From NCBI RefSeq assembly GCF_003260125.1, contig NZ_QHKO01000002.1, forward strand, positions 248,001 through 312,000: a stretch of 64,000 bases of DNA. The letters run 5' to 3'. This stretch comes from Lujinxingia litoralis. Its GTDB lineage: Bacteria; Myxococcota_A; Bradymonadia; Bradymonadales; Bradymonadaceae. The first letter of the stretch is position 1; each line of letters opens with the position of its first letter. Below the pieces are notes generated by a model. The model searched no databases and had not been told where the DNA came from. It saw only the letters and a program-made list of their open reading frames with translations. Made by a program: the position numbers and the translations under genes. Positions 44,861 to 56,343 of the stretch are shown here, piece by piece.

Positions 44861-47563
44861 ATGGCCAACGAGCAACGCCGACAAACCCGTGCGTTTATGA
44901 CGCCGGCAACGCGCACGCTTCGCGAGAAGCGACTGCGCAAGCTCTTCGATAACGCGCTCTTTCAGTTCGCGGCCTTCGCGGTGTTTGTCGCCGCGATCGT
45001 CGCCACGATGAGCGGAGGGCTGGAGAGTCGCGATCGCAGCATCAACGAGGAGATGATCGGACAGGTGGCCCCGGTCACCGTGCAGGCCAGCCGCGACTTC
45101 CCCTTTACTGAACGCGACGACGTCGCCTCCGAACGCCTGCGCGATGAGGTCTCGCTGGCCGTCCCCTCGGTCTTTGACTGGCAGGAGGGCCTGGGAGACC
45201 AACTCCGCGAGCAGGTCAGCGCGGCCTTCGCGGCCATGCGGGGTGTGCTCGCCGATGACGCGCGCCAGAAGCTCGAGCGCGACGACCCCGAACGCCTGGC
45301 GCAGCTGGAGTCCGGCACCTCCACCCCGGCCCTGCTCCAGCGGCGGCTGATCGAGACGCTCTCGGCCACCGAAAGGGTCCGCGTGGCCTTCGGGGCTCGT
45401 GACGCCCATTTTGAGTCCCACCTCAAGACCCGCATCGCCGAACAGGACTTCGAGGTCCTGGCCCGCCGGGGGTTCCCCGTCGACGCCGAAAACGCCATCG
45501 CCGCGATCGTCGCCGAGGTGATGTCGCGCTGGATTGTGAGCAACCCCCGACGCATCGAGCGCGAGCGCGACAACGGCGTCTACCTGCGCCGCCTCCGTGG
45601 TGAGCAGTTCATCCTGGAGTATCACGTCACCGAACTCGACGGACGCTTCATCGGGCTCGATGCCATTTCTCGCCAGGTGGAAGACGCCGCGCGTCGCGAC
45701 CTGATCGGGGTCAGCGGCGCCGAGCTGCGTCAGGCCGTCCTGACCACGGCCACCGCCCTGGTGCGGCCCAACACCACGTACAACGAATCCAAAACCCTGG
45801 AGAAACGCCGAGCCGCCCGCGAATCGGTGGCCGACCAGGTGGTGAGCGAAGAGTTTCGCCGCGGCCAGATCATCATCGACAAAGGCCACATCATCACCGA
45901 GCGTCACTACCGGATCGTCCGGGAAATGCTCGAAGGCGACGACTCCTTCCAGACCACCCAGGTGCTGACCGGCGTGGCGATCTTCAGCCTGCTCCTGCTC
46001 CTGGTCTTCTACGGTTTTGGTCGGCGCAACATCCGCAAGTTCCGCCCTCAGCCGCGGGATATCGTCTTTATGGGCACCACCCTCCTGGTGATGCTCCTCT
46101 TTACCCGCGTGGGCGTTGCTCTGAGCACGGCCCTGGCCGAGCAGCTCTCGGTGATCCCGGTGGAGGCCTGGTACTACGCCATCCCGGTGGCGGCCGGCGG
46201 GATGCTCATCCGCCTGGTGCTCGACAGCGAGCACGCGGTGATCTTCACCCTCCTCTTTGCCGTGCTGGTCGGCGTGATCGCCGACAACTCGCTCTTTTTC
46301 TCGGCCTTCACTGCGATGGGAACCCTGGTCGGCGTGACCACCGTCCAGCAGGTCAAGCACCGCATGGCCTTGATGTGGTCCGGCCTGGCCGTCGGGGTGG
46401 TCAACGCCTCGGCAATTGTGGCGTTTTTGTTGCTCCAGGGCGAACTCCTCCAGGTCTCGGCCATCGCCCACATCGCGCTGGGATTTGCCGGCGGGGTGGC
46501 CTCGGGCTTCTTCATCTCGGCGGTGCTTCCCCTCTTTGAGGCCGTGTTTGGCTACACCACCGACATCAAGCTGCTGGAGCTCGCCAACCTCAACCACCCG
46601 CTGCTCAGGGAGCTGGTCCTGCGGGCGCCGGGCTCCTACCACCACAGCATGATGGTGGGCTCGCTCTGTGAGGCGGCCGCCGAGGAGATCGGGGCCAACT
46701 CGCTGCTATGCCGGGTCGGCGCCTCCTACCACGACATCGGCAAAGCCAAAAACCCGCAGTACTTTGCCGAGAACCAGAAACTCGGCGAAAACCCCCACGA
46801 CAAGCTCAAGCCCAACATGAGCGCGTTGATCATCAAGGCGCATGTCAAAGACGGCCTGGACATGGCCCGCCAGCACCGCCTGCCGGTCGAGATCCAGGAC
46901 TTCATCGTTCAGCACCACGGCACCAGCCTGATCGCCTACTTCTATCACAAGGCCAAACAGGCCGAAGATCCGGACATCCCGGAGGTCGACGAGAAGGACT
47001 TCCGCTATCCCGGCCCTCGCCCCCAGACCCGCGAGACCGCCATCTGCCTGCTGGCCGACGGCGTGGAGGCGGCCAGCCGTGCGATGCCCAACCCCAGCCC
47101 CGCCCGACTCAAGGGACTGGTGCAGACGATGATCAACAAGGCATTTACCGACGGGCAGCTTGACGAATGCGACCTGACGCTGCAGGACCTCAACAAGATT
47201 GCCCGGGCGTTCACACGCATTCTCACCGGCATCTACCACCACCGCCCGGAGTACCCGGGTGGCAAGCGCGAGAATGAGAAGTCTTCGGAGAGCGCCGACG
47301 CGCGCAAGAAGGCCCGCTCCCCTCGAACCACCGAACCCAACCGCCGCGTCGAGCGCAAAAACACGCCGGCGCCGGCCGCTGAAGCCAGCTCCGAGGTCTG
47401 GGAGATCGACGACGATGCCCAACCTCCAGACGACTCCAAGGAAGACGATGCCCGTCGAGATCATGACAGCGGGAAGCGCACAGGATCATCCCCTGGCCGA
47501 GACCATTCAGGCGACGATAACTCACGCCCTCGAGACGACCTACCTCGCCTTGGGACTTCGTGA
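44861..47563 (+). CDS. pgpH: 7TM-HD phosphohydrolase, c-di-AMP phosphodiesterase PgpH-like
   Basis: A 900-residue membrane protein: one N-terminal transmembrane segment (~30-50), an extracytoplasmic 7TMR-HDED domain (~55-360), seven transmembrane helices (~366-585) and a cytosolic HD domain (~590-790). The HD domain has 'YHHSMMVGSLCEAAAEE', 'ASYHDIGKAKNPQYF' and 'QHHGTSLIAYFYHKA'. PgpH hydrolyses c-di-AMP. The last ~110 residues are basic/acidic and disordered-looking. ATG at 44861 chosen; an ATG at 44717 would add a Cys-rich unlikely extension. Its 3' end overlaps ybeY by 116 bp. Confidence 0.9.
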   Translation: MANEQRRQTRAFMTPATRTLREKRLRKLFDNALFQFAAFAVFVAAIVATMSGGLESRDRSINEEMIGQVAPVTVQASRDFPFTERDDVASERLRDEVSLAVPSVFDWQEGLGDQLREQVSAAFAAMRGVLADDARQKLERDDPERLAQLESGTSTPALLQRRLIETLSATERVRVAFGARDAHFESHLKTRIAEQDFEVLARRGFPVDAENAIAAIVAEVMSRWIVSNPRRIERERDNGVYLRRLRGEQFILEYHVTELDGRFIGLDAISRQVEDAARRDLIGVSGAELRQAVLTTATALVRPNTTYNESKTLEKRRAARESVADQVVSEEFRRGQIIIDKGHIITERHYRIVREMLEGDDSFQTTQVLTGVAIFSLLLLLVFYGFGRRNIRKFRPQPRDIVFMGTTLLVMLLFTRVGVALSTALAEQLSVIPVEAWYYAIPVAAGGMLIRLVLDSEHAVIFTLLFAVLVGVIADNSLFFSAFTAMGTLVGVTTVQQVKHRMALMWSGLAVGVVNASAIVAFLLLQGELLQVSAIAHIALGFAGGVASGFFISAVLPLFEAVFGYTTDIKLLELANLNHPLLRELVLRAPGSYHHSMMVGSLCEAAAEEIGANSLLCRVGASYHDIGKAKNPQYFAENQKLGENPHDKLKPNMSALIIKAHVKDGLDMARQHRLPVEIQDFIVQHHGTSLIAYFYHKAKQAEDPDIPEVDEKDFRYPGPRPQTRETAICLLADGVEAASRAMPNPSPARLKGLVQTMINKAFTDGQLDECDLTLQDLNKIARAFTRILTGIYHHRPEYPGGKRENEKSSESADARKKARSPRTTEPNRRVERKNTPAPAAEASSEVWEIDDDAQPPDDSKEDDARRDHDSGKRTGSSPGRDHSGDDNSRPRDDLPRLGTS

Positions 47564-47972
47564 TCCGGAACTCTCGGTGGTGCTCACCGACGACGACGAG
47601 ATCCGCGAACTCAATCGCCAATGGCGCGGTGAAGATCACGCCACAGACGTGCTCAGCTTCCCGCTCTACGAAGCCGATGAACTCCCCGAAGACCCGCTCG
47701 CCCTGGGCGACATTGTCATCAGTCTGCCCTACGCCGAGCGCCTGGTGGCCTCGGCCGAGCATCGCCAGCGCCTGGCCGCCGCCGCCGGCATCGCCCCCGA
47801 AGCGCTGCGCTGGGAGCTGGTCGACGAGGTGACCTTCCTTTTTGTGCACGGACTCCTGCACCTGGTCGGCCACGACCACGCCGAGCCCGAAGAAGAGGCG
47901 CAGATGCGCGCCGAAGAAAGCCGCCTCTGGGAGCTGATCACCGTCCAACGCGCCGCCCCCTCCCCTGCCTGA
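47448..47972 (+). CDS. ybeY: Endoribonuclease YbeY (rRNA maturation)
   Basis: A 174-residue zinc RNase involved in 16S rRNA 3' maturation. 'LSVVLTDDDEIRELNRQWRG', 'ATDVLSFPL', 'LGDIVISLPYA' and the metal motif 'FVHGLLHLVGHDHAEPEE' are intact. The ATG at 47448 has AAGGAAG upstream; an ATG at 47415 is an alternative. The gene begins inside the 3' end of pgpH in another frame. pgpH-ybeY adjacency is common in many phyla. Confidence 0.93.
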   Translation: MPVEIMTAGSAQDHPLAETIQATITHALETTYLALGLRDPELSVVLTDDDEIRELNRQWRGEDHATDVLSFPLYEADELPEDPLALGDIVISLPYAERLVASAEHRQRLAAAAGIAPEALRWELVDEVTFLFVHGLLHLVGHDHAEPEEEAQMRAEESRLWELITVQRAAPSPA

Positions 47973-47983
47973 GTCAGCCCGCT

Positions 47984-48868
47984 ATGAAGTACCTGGACGA
48001 CTACACCGACCCCTGCCCGCAATGTGCTCGTGCGCGCTACAAGATCGCCGCCCGCGGGGACGTCGCACACGCCGAGATCTGCCAGGGGTGTTTCTCGGTC
48101 TGTCCGGCCTGTCAGGGCCAGGAATACACCTACGAGATCAATGCGCAGGGCTACGAGGTCGCCCGGCAGTGTGGGGTCTGTGGGGCGCTCAAGCGGCGCA
48201 TTCAAGCCTTCAACGATGCCCGGGTGCCCTACCTCCACCGCAACGCCACCCTGGAGGGCTTTCAGACCCACTACCCCCGAACCCAGGGCGCCTCCGGAGA
48301 GCCCATCGGCAACCTGCCCAAGGTGCGCTTTCGCCTCTACAACTGGGCCCGGGCCTTTGCCCCTGGCGAGCGGGGCTACCTGCTCCACGGCACCGTCGGC
48401 ACCGGCAAGACCCATCTCCTGGCCGGGACCATTCGCCACCTGACCCTGGAGAAAGGCATCAACGCCCGCTTCATCGAGTTCACCCACCTGCTCAGCGCCA
48501 TCAAAGAGGGCTTTGATCAGGGACGCGGCGAAACCGCCATTCTGGGCCCCCTCTCCGAGGTCCCGGTCCTGGCGATCGACGAGCTCGGCAAGGGCCGCAA
48601 CACCGAGTGGCAGCTCTCGATCATCGATGAGATCATCTCCAAGCGCTACAACGCCGGGCTGACCACCCTCTTCACCACCAACTACGACGTGCGGGAGAGC
48701 GCCTCGAACACCCTGGATGTGGGCAGCCCCGACTTTCGCCGCCTGGCCACCGCCGCCACCCTCTCCGAGCGCGTGGGAGACCGGGTGTTTAGCCGACTGC
48801 ATGAGATGGCCGACTTCGTTCACGTCGACGCTCCCGACTACCGCCGCGCCCGCGCCCAGGGGCGCTGA
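47984..48868 (+). CDS. DnaC/IstB-type ATPase with N-terminal zinc ribbon
   Basis: A 294-residue protein. Four CxxC pairs occupy the N-terminal 70 residues (CPQC, CQGC/CPAC, CGVC), then a AAA+ ATPase like the helicase loader DnaC: Walker A 'LHGTVGTGKTHLL', Walker B 'VPVLAIDELGKG' and sensor-1 'LFTTNYD'. Helicase loading is the family role; there is no transposase nearby, so IstB is less likely. It follows ybeY after 11 bp and ends the pgpH-ybeY operon at a bidirectional terminator. Confidence 0.85.
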   Translation: MKYLDDYTDPCPQCARARYKIAARGDVAHAEICQGCFSVCPACQGQEYTYEINAQGYEVARQCGVCGALKRRIQAFNDARVPYLHRNATLEGFQTHYPRTQGASGEPIGNLPKVRFRLYNWARAFAPGERGYLLHGTVGTGKTHLLAGTIRHLTLEKGINARFIEFTHLLSAIKEGFDQGRGETAILGPLSEVPVLAIDELGKGRNTEWQLSIIDEIISKRYNAGLTTLFTTNYDVRESASNTLDVGSPDFRRLATAATLSERVGDRVFSRLHEMADFVHVDAPDYRRARAQGR

Positions 48869-48896
48869 CCCCGCGCGCCTCTTCCCCTCCTAAAAA

Positions 48897-48943
48897 ACAA
48901 GGCCGGCCCCCTCGCTGAAATCGAGGGGACCGGCCTTGTTTTA
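48897..48943. terminator. Bidirectional terminator between the dnaC-like gene and mnmG
   Basis: AACAAGGCCGGCCCCCTCG (48897-48915) pairs with CGAGGGGACCGGCCTTGTT (48923-48941; one mismatch) around a 7-nt loop. TTTTATT follows on the plus strand and TTTTTTA on the minus strand, so it can stop both convergent transcripts. Confidence 0.9.
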
Positions 48944-50899
48944 TTGGGCTCCCTGGCGATGAGCCCCTCTTATTCGGTCGGCAACTCCGGCCTGGCTGGC
49001 CACGGCGCGCAGATGCACCAGGAGCGCGGAAATCGCCGCCGGGGTCACCCCGATAATCCGGGAGGCCTGCCCCACGCTGCGCGGGCGAACCTGCGCGAGC
49101 TTCTCGCGCACCTCGGTCGAGAGGCCGTGCACCTCCTGGTAATCGAGATCGAGGGGCAGCTCCTGCGACTCCAGCTCACGATGGCGCGCCACCTGCTCGA
49201 GCTGGCGATCGATGTAGCCCTGGTACTTGACCTGAATCTCCAGCGCTTCGCTGGCGATCTCATCCAGGCGCGCCATCTCATCGGCCAGCCCCGGCGCCAG
49301 CTGCGCGCTCAGGCGCCGGACCATCTCCAGGCTCACCTGCGGGCGGCGCAACAGCTCTTCGAGGGTGGCGCCATTGCCCAGACTGCCGATGCCGGCCTCG
49401 TCGGCCAGGCGCTGGTTCTCGGCCGAGGCTCCCACCATCTGCTCGCGCATCCCCTTAAGCGTGGCCTCCATGGCGTTGCGCTTGGCGCTGAACTTCGCCC
49501 AGGCCGCATCGTCAAGCAGCCCCAGCTCCCGGGCGTAGCTCGAGAGGCGCAGATCGGCGTTATCCTCGCGCAGCAGCAGTCGGTACTCCGCCCGGCTGGT
49601 AAACATCCGGTAGGGCTCGTCGACCCCGCGGGTGACCAGATCGTCGATCAGCACCCCGATATAAGACTCGTCTCTCCCCAGCACAAAGGGCCCCTCGCCA
49701 CGCAGCTTGCGCGAGGCGTTGATCGCCGCCATCAGCCCCTGGGCGGCCGCCTCCTCGTAGCCCGAGGTGCCGTTGATCTGCCCCGCCAAAAAGAGCCCCT
49801 CAACCGCCCGCAGCTCCAGGGTGTGGTCGAGCTGCACCGGGTTCACAAAGTCGTACTCCACCGCGTAGCCCGGGCGCACGATCTCGGCCTTCTCCAGCCC
49901 GGGAATCGTCTTCAAAAAGGCCATCTGCACATCCAGCGGCAGGCTGGTGGAGAGCCCATTGGGGTAGACCTCCACGGTGTCCAGCCCCTGAGGCTCCAGA
50001 AACACCTGATGGGAGGTTTTGTCGGCAAAGCGCACGACCTTGTCTTCCAGGCTCGGGCAGTAGCGCGGCCCCACCCCTTCGATCACCCCGGTAAAGAGTG
50101 GCGAGCGATCGATGGCCTGCTCGATCACCCGATGGGTCTCGGCGTTGGTGTGAGTGATGTAGCAGTCGACCTGCTCCATCATCTCGGGCTCGTGGTAAAA
50201 GCTGAAGCGGCGAGGAACCCGATCGCCGGGCTGCGTCTCAAGGGAAGCCCAGTCGATGGTGCGGCTGTCCAGGCGCGGGCAGGTGCCCGTTTTAAGCCGG
50301 CCCATCTCCAGATTGAGATGCCCCAGCGTTTCACTCAAGCCGTAGGCGGCCTGATCGCCGGCGCGCCCGGCTTTGAAGTTATCGAGTCCCACGTGGCACA
50401 GGCCCTTGAGGAAGGTCCCGGTGGTCACGATGACCGCGTCGGCCTCGTAGAGCACGTTGAGCTTGGAGATCACCCCGGTCACCCGCGGGCGTCCTCCCTC
50501 GTCGACCACCTGCAGGTCTTCCACGCTGCCCTGCTTGATGTCGAGGTTCTCGGTGTTCATCAACTTCCACTGCATATGACGGCGGTAGGCCCCCATATCG
50601 CACTGGGCCCGACTGGAGCGCACCGCCGGCCCCTTGCTGGTGTTGAGGCGCTTGTAGTGAATCGCCGACGCGTCGGCGATCTCCCCCATCACCCCGCCGA
50701 GCGCGTCGATCTCACGCGCCAGGTGGCCCTTGGCGACCCCACCGATGGCCGGGTTGCAGCTCATATGGCCGATGGTGTCCACGTTCATGGTGATCAGCAA
50801 CGTGGCGTGTCCGCGGCGCGCCAGCGCGCTGGCCGCCTCGCTTCCGGCGTGACCGCCACCAATGACAATCGCGTCGTATCGTTTGGGATTTTTTAACAT
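48941..50899 (-). CDS. mnmG: tRNA uridine-5-carboxymethylaminomethyl modification enzyme MnmG
   Basis: A 652-residue FAD enzyme that, with MnmE, modifies U34 of certain tRNAs. The N-terminal '[19 protein letters not shown]' binds FAD; '[20 protein letters not shown]' and '[20 protein letters not shown]' are family signatures, as are '[19 protein letters not shown]' and '[19 protein letters not shown]'. The length is normal. MnmE is not in the window. The start ATG lies beside a leader region that runs into the third repeat array. Confidence 0.97.
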   Translation of the reverse strand: MLKNPKRYDAIVIGGGHAGSEAASALARRGHATLLITMNVDTIGHMSCNPAIGGVAKGHLAREIDALGGVMGEIADASAIHYKRLNTSKGPAVRSSRAQCDMGAYRRHMQWKLMNTENLDIKQGSVEDLQVVDEGGRPRVTGVISKLNVLYEADAVIVTTGTFLKGLCHVGLDNFKAGRAGDQAAYGLSETLGHLNLEMGRLKTGTCPRLDSRTIDWASLETQPGDRVPRRFSFYHEPEMMEQVDCYITHTNAETHRVIEQAIDRSPLFTGVIEGVGPRYCPSLEDKVVRFADKTSHQVFLEPQGLDTVEVYPNGLSTSLPLDVQMAFLKTIPGLEKAEIVRPGYAVEYDFVNPVQLDHTLELRAVEGLFLAGQINGTSGYEEAAAQGLMAAINASRKLRGEGPFVLGRDESYIGVLIDDLVTRGVDEPYRMFTSRAEYRLLLREDNADLRLSSYARELGLLDDAAWAKFSAKRNAMEATLKGMREQMVGASAENQRLADEAGIGSLGNGATLEELLRRPQVSLEMVRRLSAQLAPGLADEMARLDEIASEALEIQVKYQGYIDRQLEQVARHRELESQELPLDLDYQEVHGLSTEVREKLAQVRPRSVGQASRIIGVTPAAISALLVHLRAVASQAGVADRIRGAHRQGAQ

Positions 50900-51637
50900 C
50901 GGGTGCTCTCTATCAGATCGGGTTCAGGGCCGCCGACCGCAGGGATTCGCGCGAACCAACGGGCCAACCTATAGGGAATCGCTGGCATTTCTACAAGCAC
51001 ACCGCTTCCCTGCTACCTCGCCTTGCTCGACTCCGCCAACGCCACCCCATGCGTGAAAGGGCCTGACCTCCGCTTCTCACCACCCGAGAACGCCAACTCG
51101 GCCCCCTGACCTGCGCTTCTCACCACCCGAGAACGCCAACTCAGCCCCCTGACCTCTGGTTCTCGCCACCCAGATCGCCAACTCAGCCCCCTTACCTCTG
51201 GTTCTCACCACCCGAGATCGCCAACTCGGCCCCCCTGACCTCTGGTTCTCGCCACCCAGATCGCCAACTCAGCCCCCTGACCTCGGGTTCTCACCACCCG
51301 AGAACGCCAACTCAGCCCCCTGACCTCTGGTACTCACCACCAAGATCGCCAACTCGGCCCCCTGACCTCTGGTACTCGCCACCCAGATCGCCAACTCGGC
51401 CCCCTGACCTCTGGTACTCGCCACCCAGATCGCCAACTCAGCCCCCTGACCTCTGGTACTCGCCACCCAGATCGCCAACTCAGCCCCCTACGCGGATGGC
51501 TCATAGAGAGAGTAGCGCGACCTGAGCGCGGTAGTCCCGACGCTCCGTGCGAAAATAACGGGAACGTTGGACAAAAAACCCCGTGCTGACTTAGCTTGCC
51601 GCCAGACACGAAGTGCGCCTTTGAAGTGAGCCGAGTC
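50900..51637. other. Intergenic region between mnmG and the helicase
   Basis: A 738-bp divergent gap: the mnmG leader (50900-51060), the tandem array (51061-51490) and the helicase leader. TTGGAC at 51567 could be a -35, but the corresponding -10 is poor. No gene is seen. Confidence 0.6.
51061..51490. repeat. Tandem array, 42-43-bp unit, ten copies
   Basis: GCCAACTCAGCCCCCTGACC (or ...CGG...) starts at 51092, 51135, 51177, 51220, 51263, 51306, 51348, 51390, 51432 and 51474. Spacings are 42 or 43 bp, and a partial unit precedes the first. Left-side copies contain the inverted repeat GTTCTC-ACCACCC-GAGAAC; right-side copies have GTACTC and CAGATC, which weakens the dyad, so the array shows a left-to-right gradient of two variants. 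A mix of 42 and 43 bp breaks the frame over most of the array, although the right half reads as a 14-residue periodic peptide on the minus strand. Confidence 0.92.
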
Positions 51638-53686
<2,049 letters not shown>

Positions 53687-53835
53687 GCCCGAGTGTTTTG
53701 AGGCTCTGCCTTTTATGACACCCTGGCATTCGTTAGGGTGCTGGCGCACCAGACACCGCAAAATAGCTCATAACCGATCGATCCTGAGTTCGATGATGGT
53801 TTCGCGGACCACGGAGTTCGCCCCTGGAGGAAGAC

Positions 53836-54495
53836 ATGCTCGATAGATACGCCCCACTCATCCTGGCTGCCGCGCTGGCGCTGCCGCTTAGCGCCTGTCA
53901 GGACGCTCAAACTCGTCCCGACGCCGCCTCCTCCACCGCCCAGGCCACGCCCCCCTCCACCGACGCGCCGGAGGACTCCCCGGGCAGCAAAGGGGCTCCG
54001 GAAACCATGCACATGCGGCTCCAGACGCTGTTTAGTGGGTTTGAGTACGTCCCCACCGCCGCCGATCTTCACGCGGTCGGCAAAGCGGAGGAGGTCGTGC
54101 CGGTGCTCCTCGAACTCTATGGCTCGCCAAAGGTCTCTCTGCAGCAGCAGCACCATGCGCTGCGCGCCTTACAGTTCTTTGCCGACCACCCCGACGTCGC
54201 CCCCACCTACGAAGCGGTCTACCGCGACGAGAAAACCTCCGACCAGGCGCGCCGCCTGGTGGTTCGCGCCTACGGCCGGGCCTACGGCGAAGAGGGCCTG
54301 GAGCTGCTGAACGACGCGCTGGGGCATCCGGAGTACCATACGCGGGCCTCGGCCATCGCCGCGCTCCAGGACATCGGCACGCCGGCGGCCATCGACCTGT
54401 TGCGGGCCCGGGTGGGGGATGAGCCGGAGGCCGAGCTGCGCGAAGAGATGAAGCGGGTCATGGACCGCGCTGAACAGAATGAGGCCACCCGATGA
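53836..54495 (+). CDS. HEAT-repeat-like lipoprotein
   Basis: A 219-residue lipoprotein: lipobox LSAC, a Ser/Pro/Asp-rich linker (~22-55), then alpha-helical repeats resembling HEAT units ('EEVVPVLLELYGSPKVSL', 'ASAIAALQDIGTPAAIDLL'). GGAGGAAGAC before the ATG at 53836 is a good ribosome site. It overlaps the metalloprotease gene by four bases (ATGA), so the two products are probably made together. Role unknown; HEAT repeats suggest protein binding. Confidence 0.78.
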   Translation: MLDRYAPLILAAALALPLSACQDAQTRPDAASSTAQATPPSTDAPEDSPGSKGAPETMHMRLQTLFSGFEYVPTAADLHAVGKAEEVVPVLLELYGSPKVSLQQQHHALRALQFFADHPDVAPTYEAVYRDEKTSDQARRLVVRAYGRAYGEEGLELLNDALGHPEYHTRASAIAALQDIGTPAAIDLLRARVGDEPEAELREEMKRVMDRAEQNEATR

Positions 54496-56114
54496 GAAGC
54501 TCCTCCCTGAACCTCTTGAAGCTGGCGATGGTCGGCGCCCTCCTCACAAGCGCGCTGCCGGCCTGCGTCCCCACCTCCTCGCCATCGCAAGAGCCGCTGA
54601 TCGTCATCGAAGAAGATACCGGTCCTGTGGACGACTCCGGCGACCCGACCCCGGATACGGGTACTCCCGACACCGGTACCGACACCGGCGAGGACCCCAC
54701 GCTCCTGTGCACCAACACCTGTCAGTTCGCCAACGATGGCGAATGCGATGATGGCGGCCCCGGCGCTCAGTACGGAGACTGCGACCTGGGCACCGACTGC
54801 ACCGACTGTGGCGCGCGCGCCGCGGATCCCGAACCGGAGCCCGAGCCCGACCCCGAGCCCATCTGCACTAACACCTGTCAGCACGCCAACGATGGGGAGT
54901 GCGACGACGGCGGCCCCGGCGCCAGCTACAACGTGTGCACCTACGGCACCGACTGTGGTGACTGTGGCGAGCGCGAGGGGCTGCGCAACTGCAACGCCAA
55001 CGCCGACTGCGCTGAAGGGCTCCTGTGCAATGCCACCGGGCAATGCGTCAGCAGCCAGGGAGGCTCCTCGATCGAATTTGTGACCCTGACCGACTTTCAG
55101 GCCAGCGCCCAAGACGTCTGGGACAGCTCTTTTGCCGTCACCGGTGATGTGCGCTCGGTCTCACTCATCGTCGAGCTGGCCTCGCCCGATGCCACGGCGT
55201 ACATCTGGACGGTCGCTACCCCGCAGGGGACGCTGCTCTACGATATCGAGCGCTCCGACCAATCGCTGATGCACCTCTCTCCCGTCACCTACGGCGGCCA
55301 GATGGGGCTGCTGATGCCCAACTCGCCACAGTACGCCCTGAATCCGGGGACCTACACCGTGCGTTTCTGGGCGGAAGACCCGACCCAGGTCCGCGTGCAC
55401 GCGATGATCAAGCGCGGTCCGAGCTCCCCTCAGGGGGGCAGCCTCCCGGTGACCTTCTGGTTCGCCGAACAGAACATCCTCTCGGCGGCCACCGCCCAGA
55501 GCGATGAGGACTTTCAGTACGCGCTCAACATCATGCGCCAGATCTACGCCAATATCGGCATCGCGCTCGGCCCCATCTTCTACCGCGATGTCGGGGGGAC
55601 GCTGGGTCGCCAGCTCGCCGCCCCGCAGGACGACGAGGTACTCTGCCGCGGGATGCGTCAGGTGGCCACCGCCGGCAACCTCCCGGGAATCAACCTCTTG
55701 ATGTTCGACGATGCGCCCGGCATGACCATCCTGGGCCTCTCCTGCGGACTCCCCGGCGCGCCGAGCCGCCCGGGCGTCGTGCGCTCCGGTGCGACCGCTG
55801 CCCTGGCCTACCTGCGCTCCGACCCCGACGTGTTTGCCGAGACCATTGCCCATGAGGCCGGCCACTACCTGGGGCTCTTTCACACCACCGAGCGGACCGG
55901 CACCGACCACGATCCCCTCGACGACACCCCGGAGTGCCCGCTCTCCCGCGACACCAACGGTGACAGGCTCGTTTCGGCCGATGAATGCGTCAACGACGGC
56001 GCGACCAACACCATGTTCTGGACCTCGTTTGGCTGGGGCGAACAACATCAGCGCACGCTCACTCCTCATCAGCGTTTCGTGCTGATGAACAACGCGATGG
56101 TCGAGACCTACTGA
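54492..56114 (+). CDS. Lipoprotein metzincin protease with two Notch/LNR-like Cys repeats
   Basis: A 540-residue lipoprotein: signal with a Cys after LPA, an acidic Asp/Thr/Pro linker (~38-70), then two nearly identical Cys-rich modules at ~72-108 and ~125-161 ('CQFANDGECDDGGPGA', 'CDLGTDCTDCG'), resembling LNR-type calcium-binding repeats. A further Cys motif 'CAEGLLCNATGQCV' follows. The catalytic domain has the zinc motif HEAGHYLGLFH from residue 454 and a likely Met-turn ('TNTMFW'). Its translation is coupled to the upstream HEAT lipoprotein. An outer-surface protease is likely; substrate unknown. Confidence 0.85.
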   Translation: MRSSSLNLLKLAMVGALLTSALPACVPTSSPSQEPLIVIEEDTGPVDDSGDPTPDTGTPDTGTDTGEDPTLLCTNTCQFANDGECDDGGPGAQYGDCDLGTDCTDCGARAADPEPEPEPDPEPICTNTCQHANDGECDDGGPGASYNVCTYGTDCGDCGEREGLRNCNANADCAEGLLCNATGQCVSSQGGSSIEFVTLTDFQASAQDVWDSSFAVTGDVRSVSLIVELASPDATAYIWTVATPQGTLLYDIERSDQSLMHLSPVTYGGQMGLLMPNSPQYALNPGTYTVRFWAEDPTQVRVHAMIKRGPSSPQGGSLPVTFWFAEQNILSAATAQSDEDFQYALNIMRQIYANIGIALGPIFYRDVGGTLGRQLAAPQDDEVLCRGMRQVATAGNLPGINLLMFDDAPGMTILGLSCGLPGAPSRPGVVRSGATAALAYLRSDPDVFAETIAHEAGHYLGLFHTTERTGTDHDPLDDTPECPLSRDTNGDRLVSADECVNDGATNTMFWTSFGWGEQHQRTLTPHQRFVLMNNAMVETY

Positions 56115-56142
56115 GCCGATACCACGTTCGAGTTATACCCAG

Positions 56143-56184
56143 AGACGCCCGAGCCCGCTTCAGGCCCCGGGCGTCTTTGTTTCT
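56143..56184 (+). terminator. Terminator after the metzincin gene
   Basis: AGACGCCCG (56143-56151) pairs with CGGGCGTCT (56168-56176), followed by TTGTTTCT; it begins 29 bp after the stop codon. Confidence 0.75.
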
Positions 56185-56343
56185 ACGTGTTGGCGCTTGA
56201 CATCCCACCGCCTCGCTCCCACAGTTCGCAACGCGCGATGCCGCGCCCCCGGGCCTGGCCCCTCGCAGATTGTACATGTTGGACCGGCGCTCTGCCGGGG
56301 GGCAGTTTGGACGCGCCCCCCCTACTTTTCCCCGGATCACTGT

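Noticed and set aside
48944..50896. 650-codon plus-strand frame antisense to mnmG
   Set aside because: MnmG has full family signatures on the other strand; the antisense frame is a GC-bias effect.
51269..51478. Minus-strand 69-residue frame with repeated AIWVASTRGQGAEL
   Set aside because: It follows from a run of 42-bp units; the 43-bp units break the frame, and there is no ribosome site.
51567..51596. Promoter for the helicase gene (TTGGAC)
   Set aside because: The hexamer at the right distance (TTAGCT) is too far from a -10 consensus to support it.
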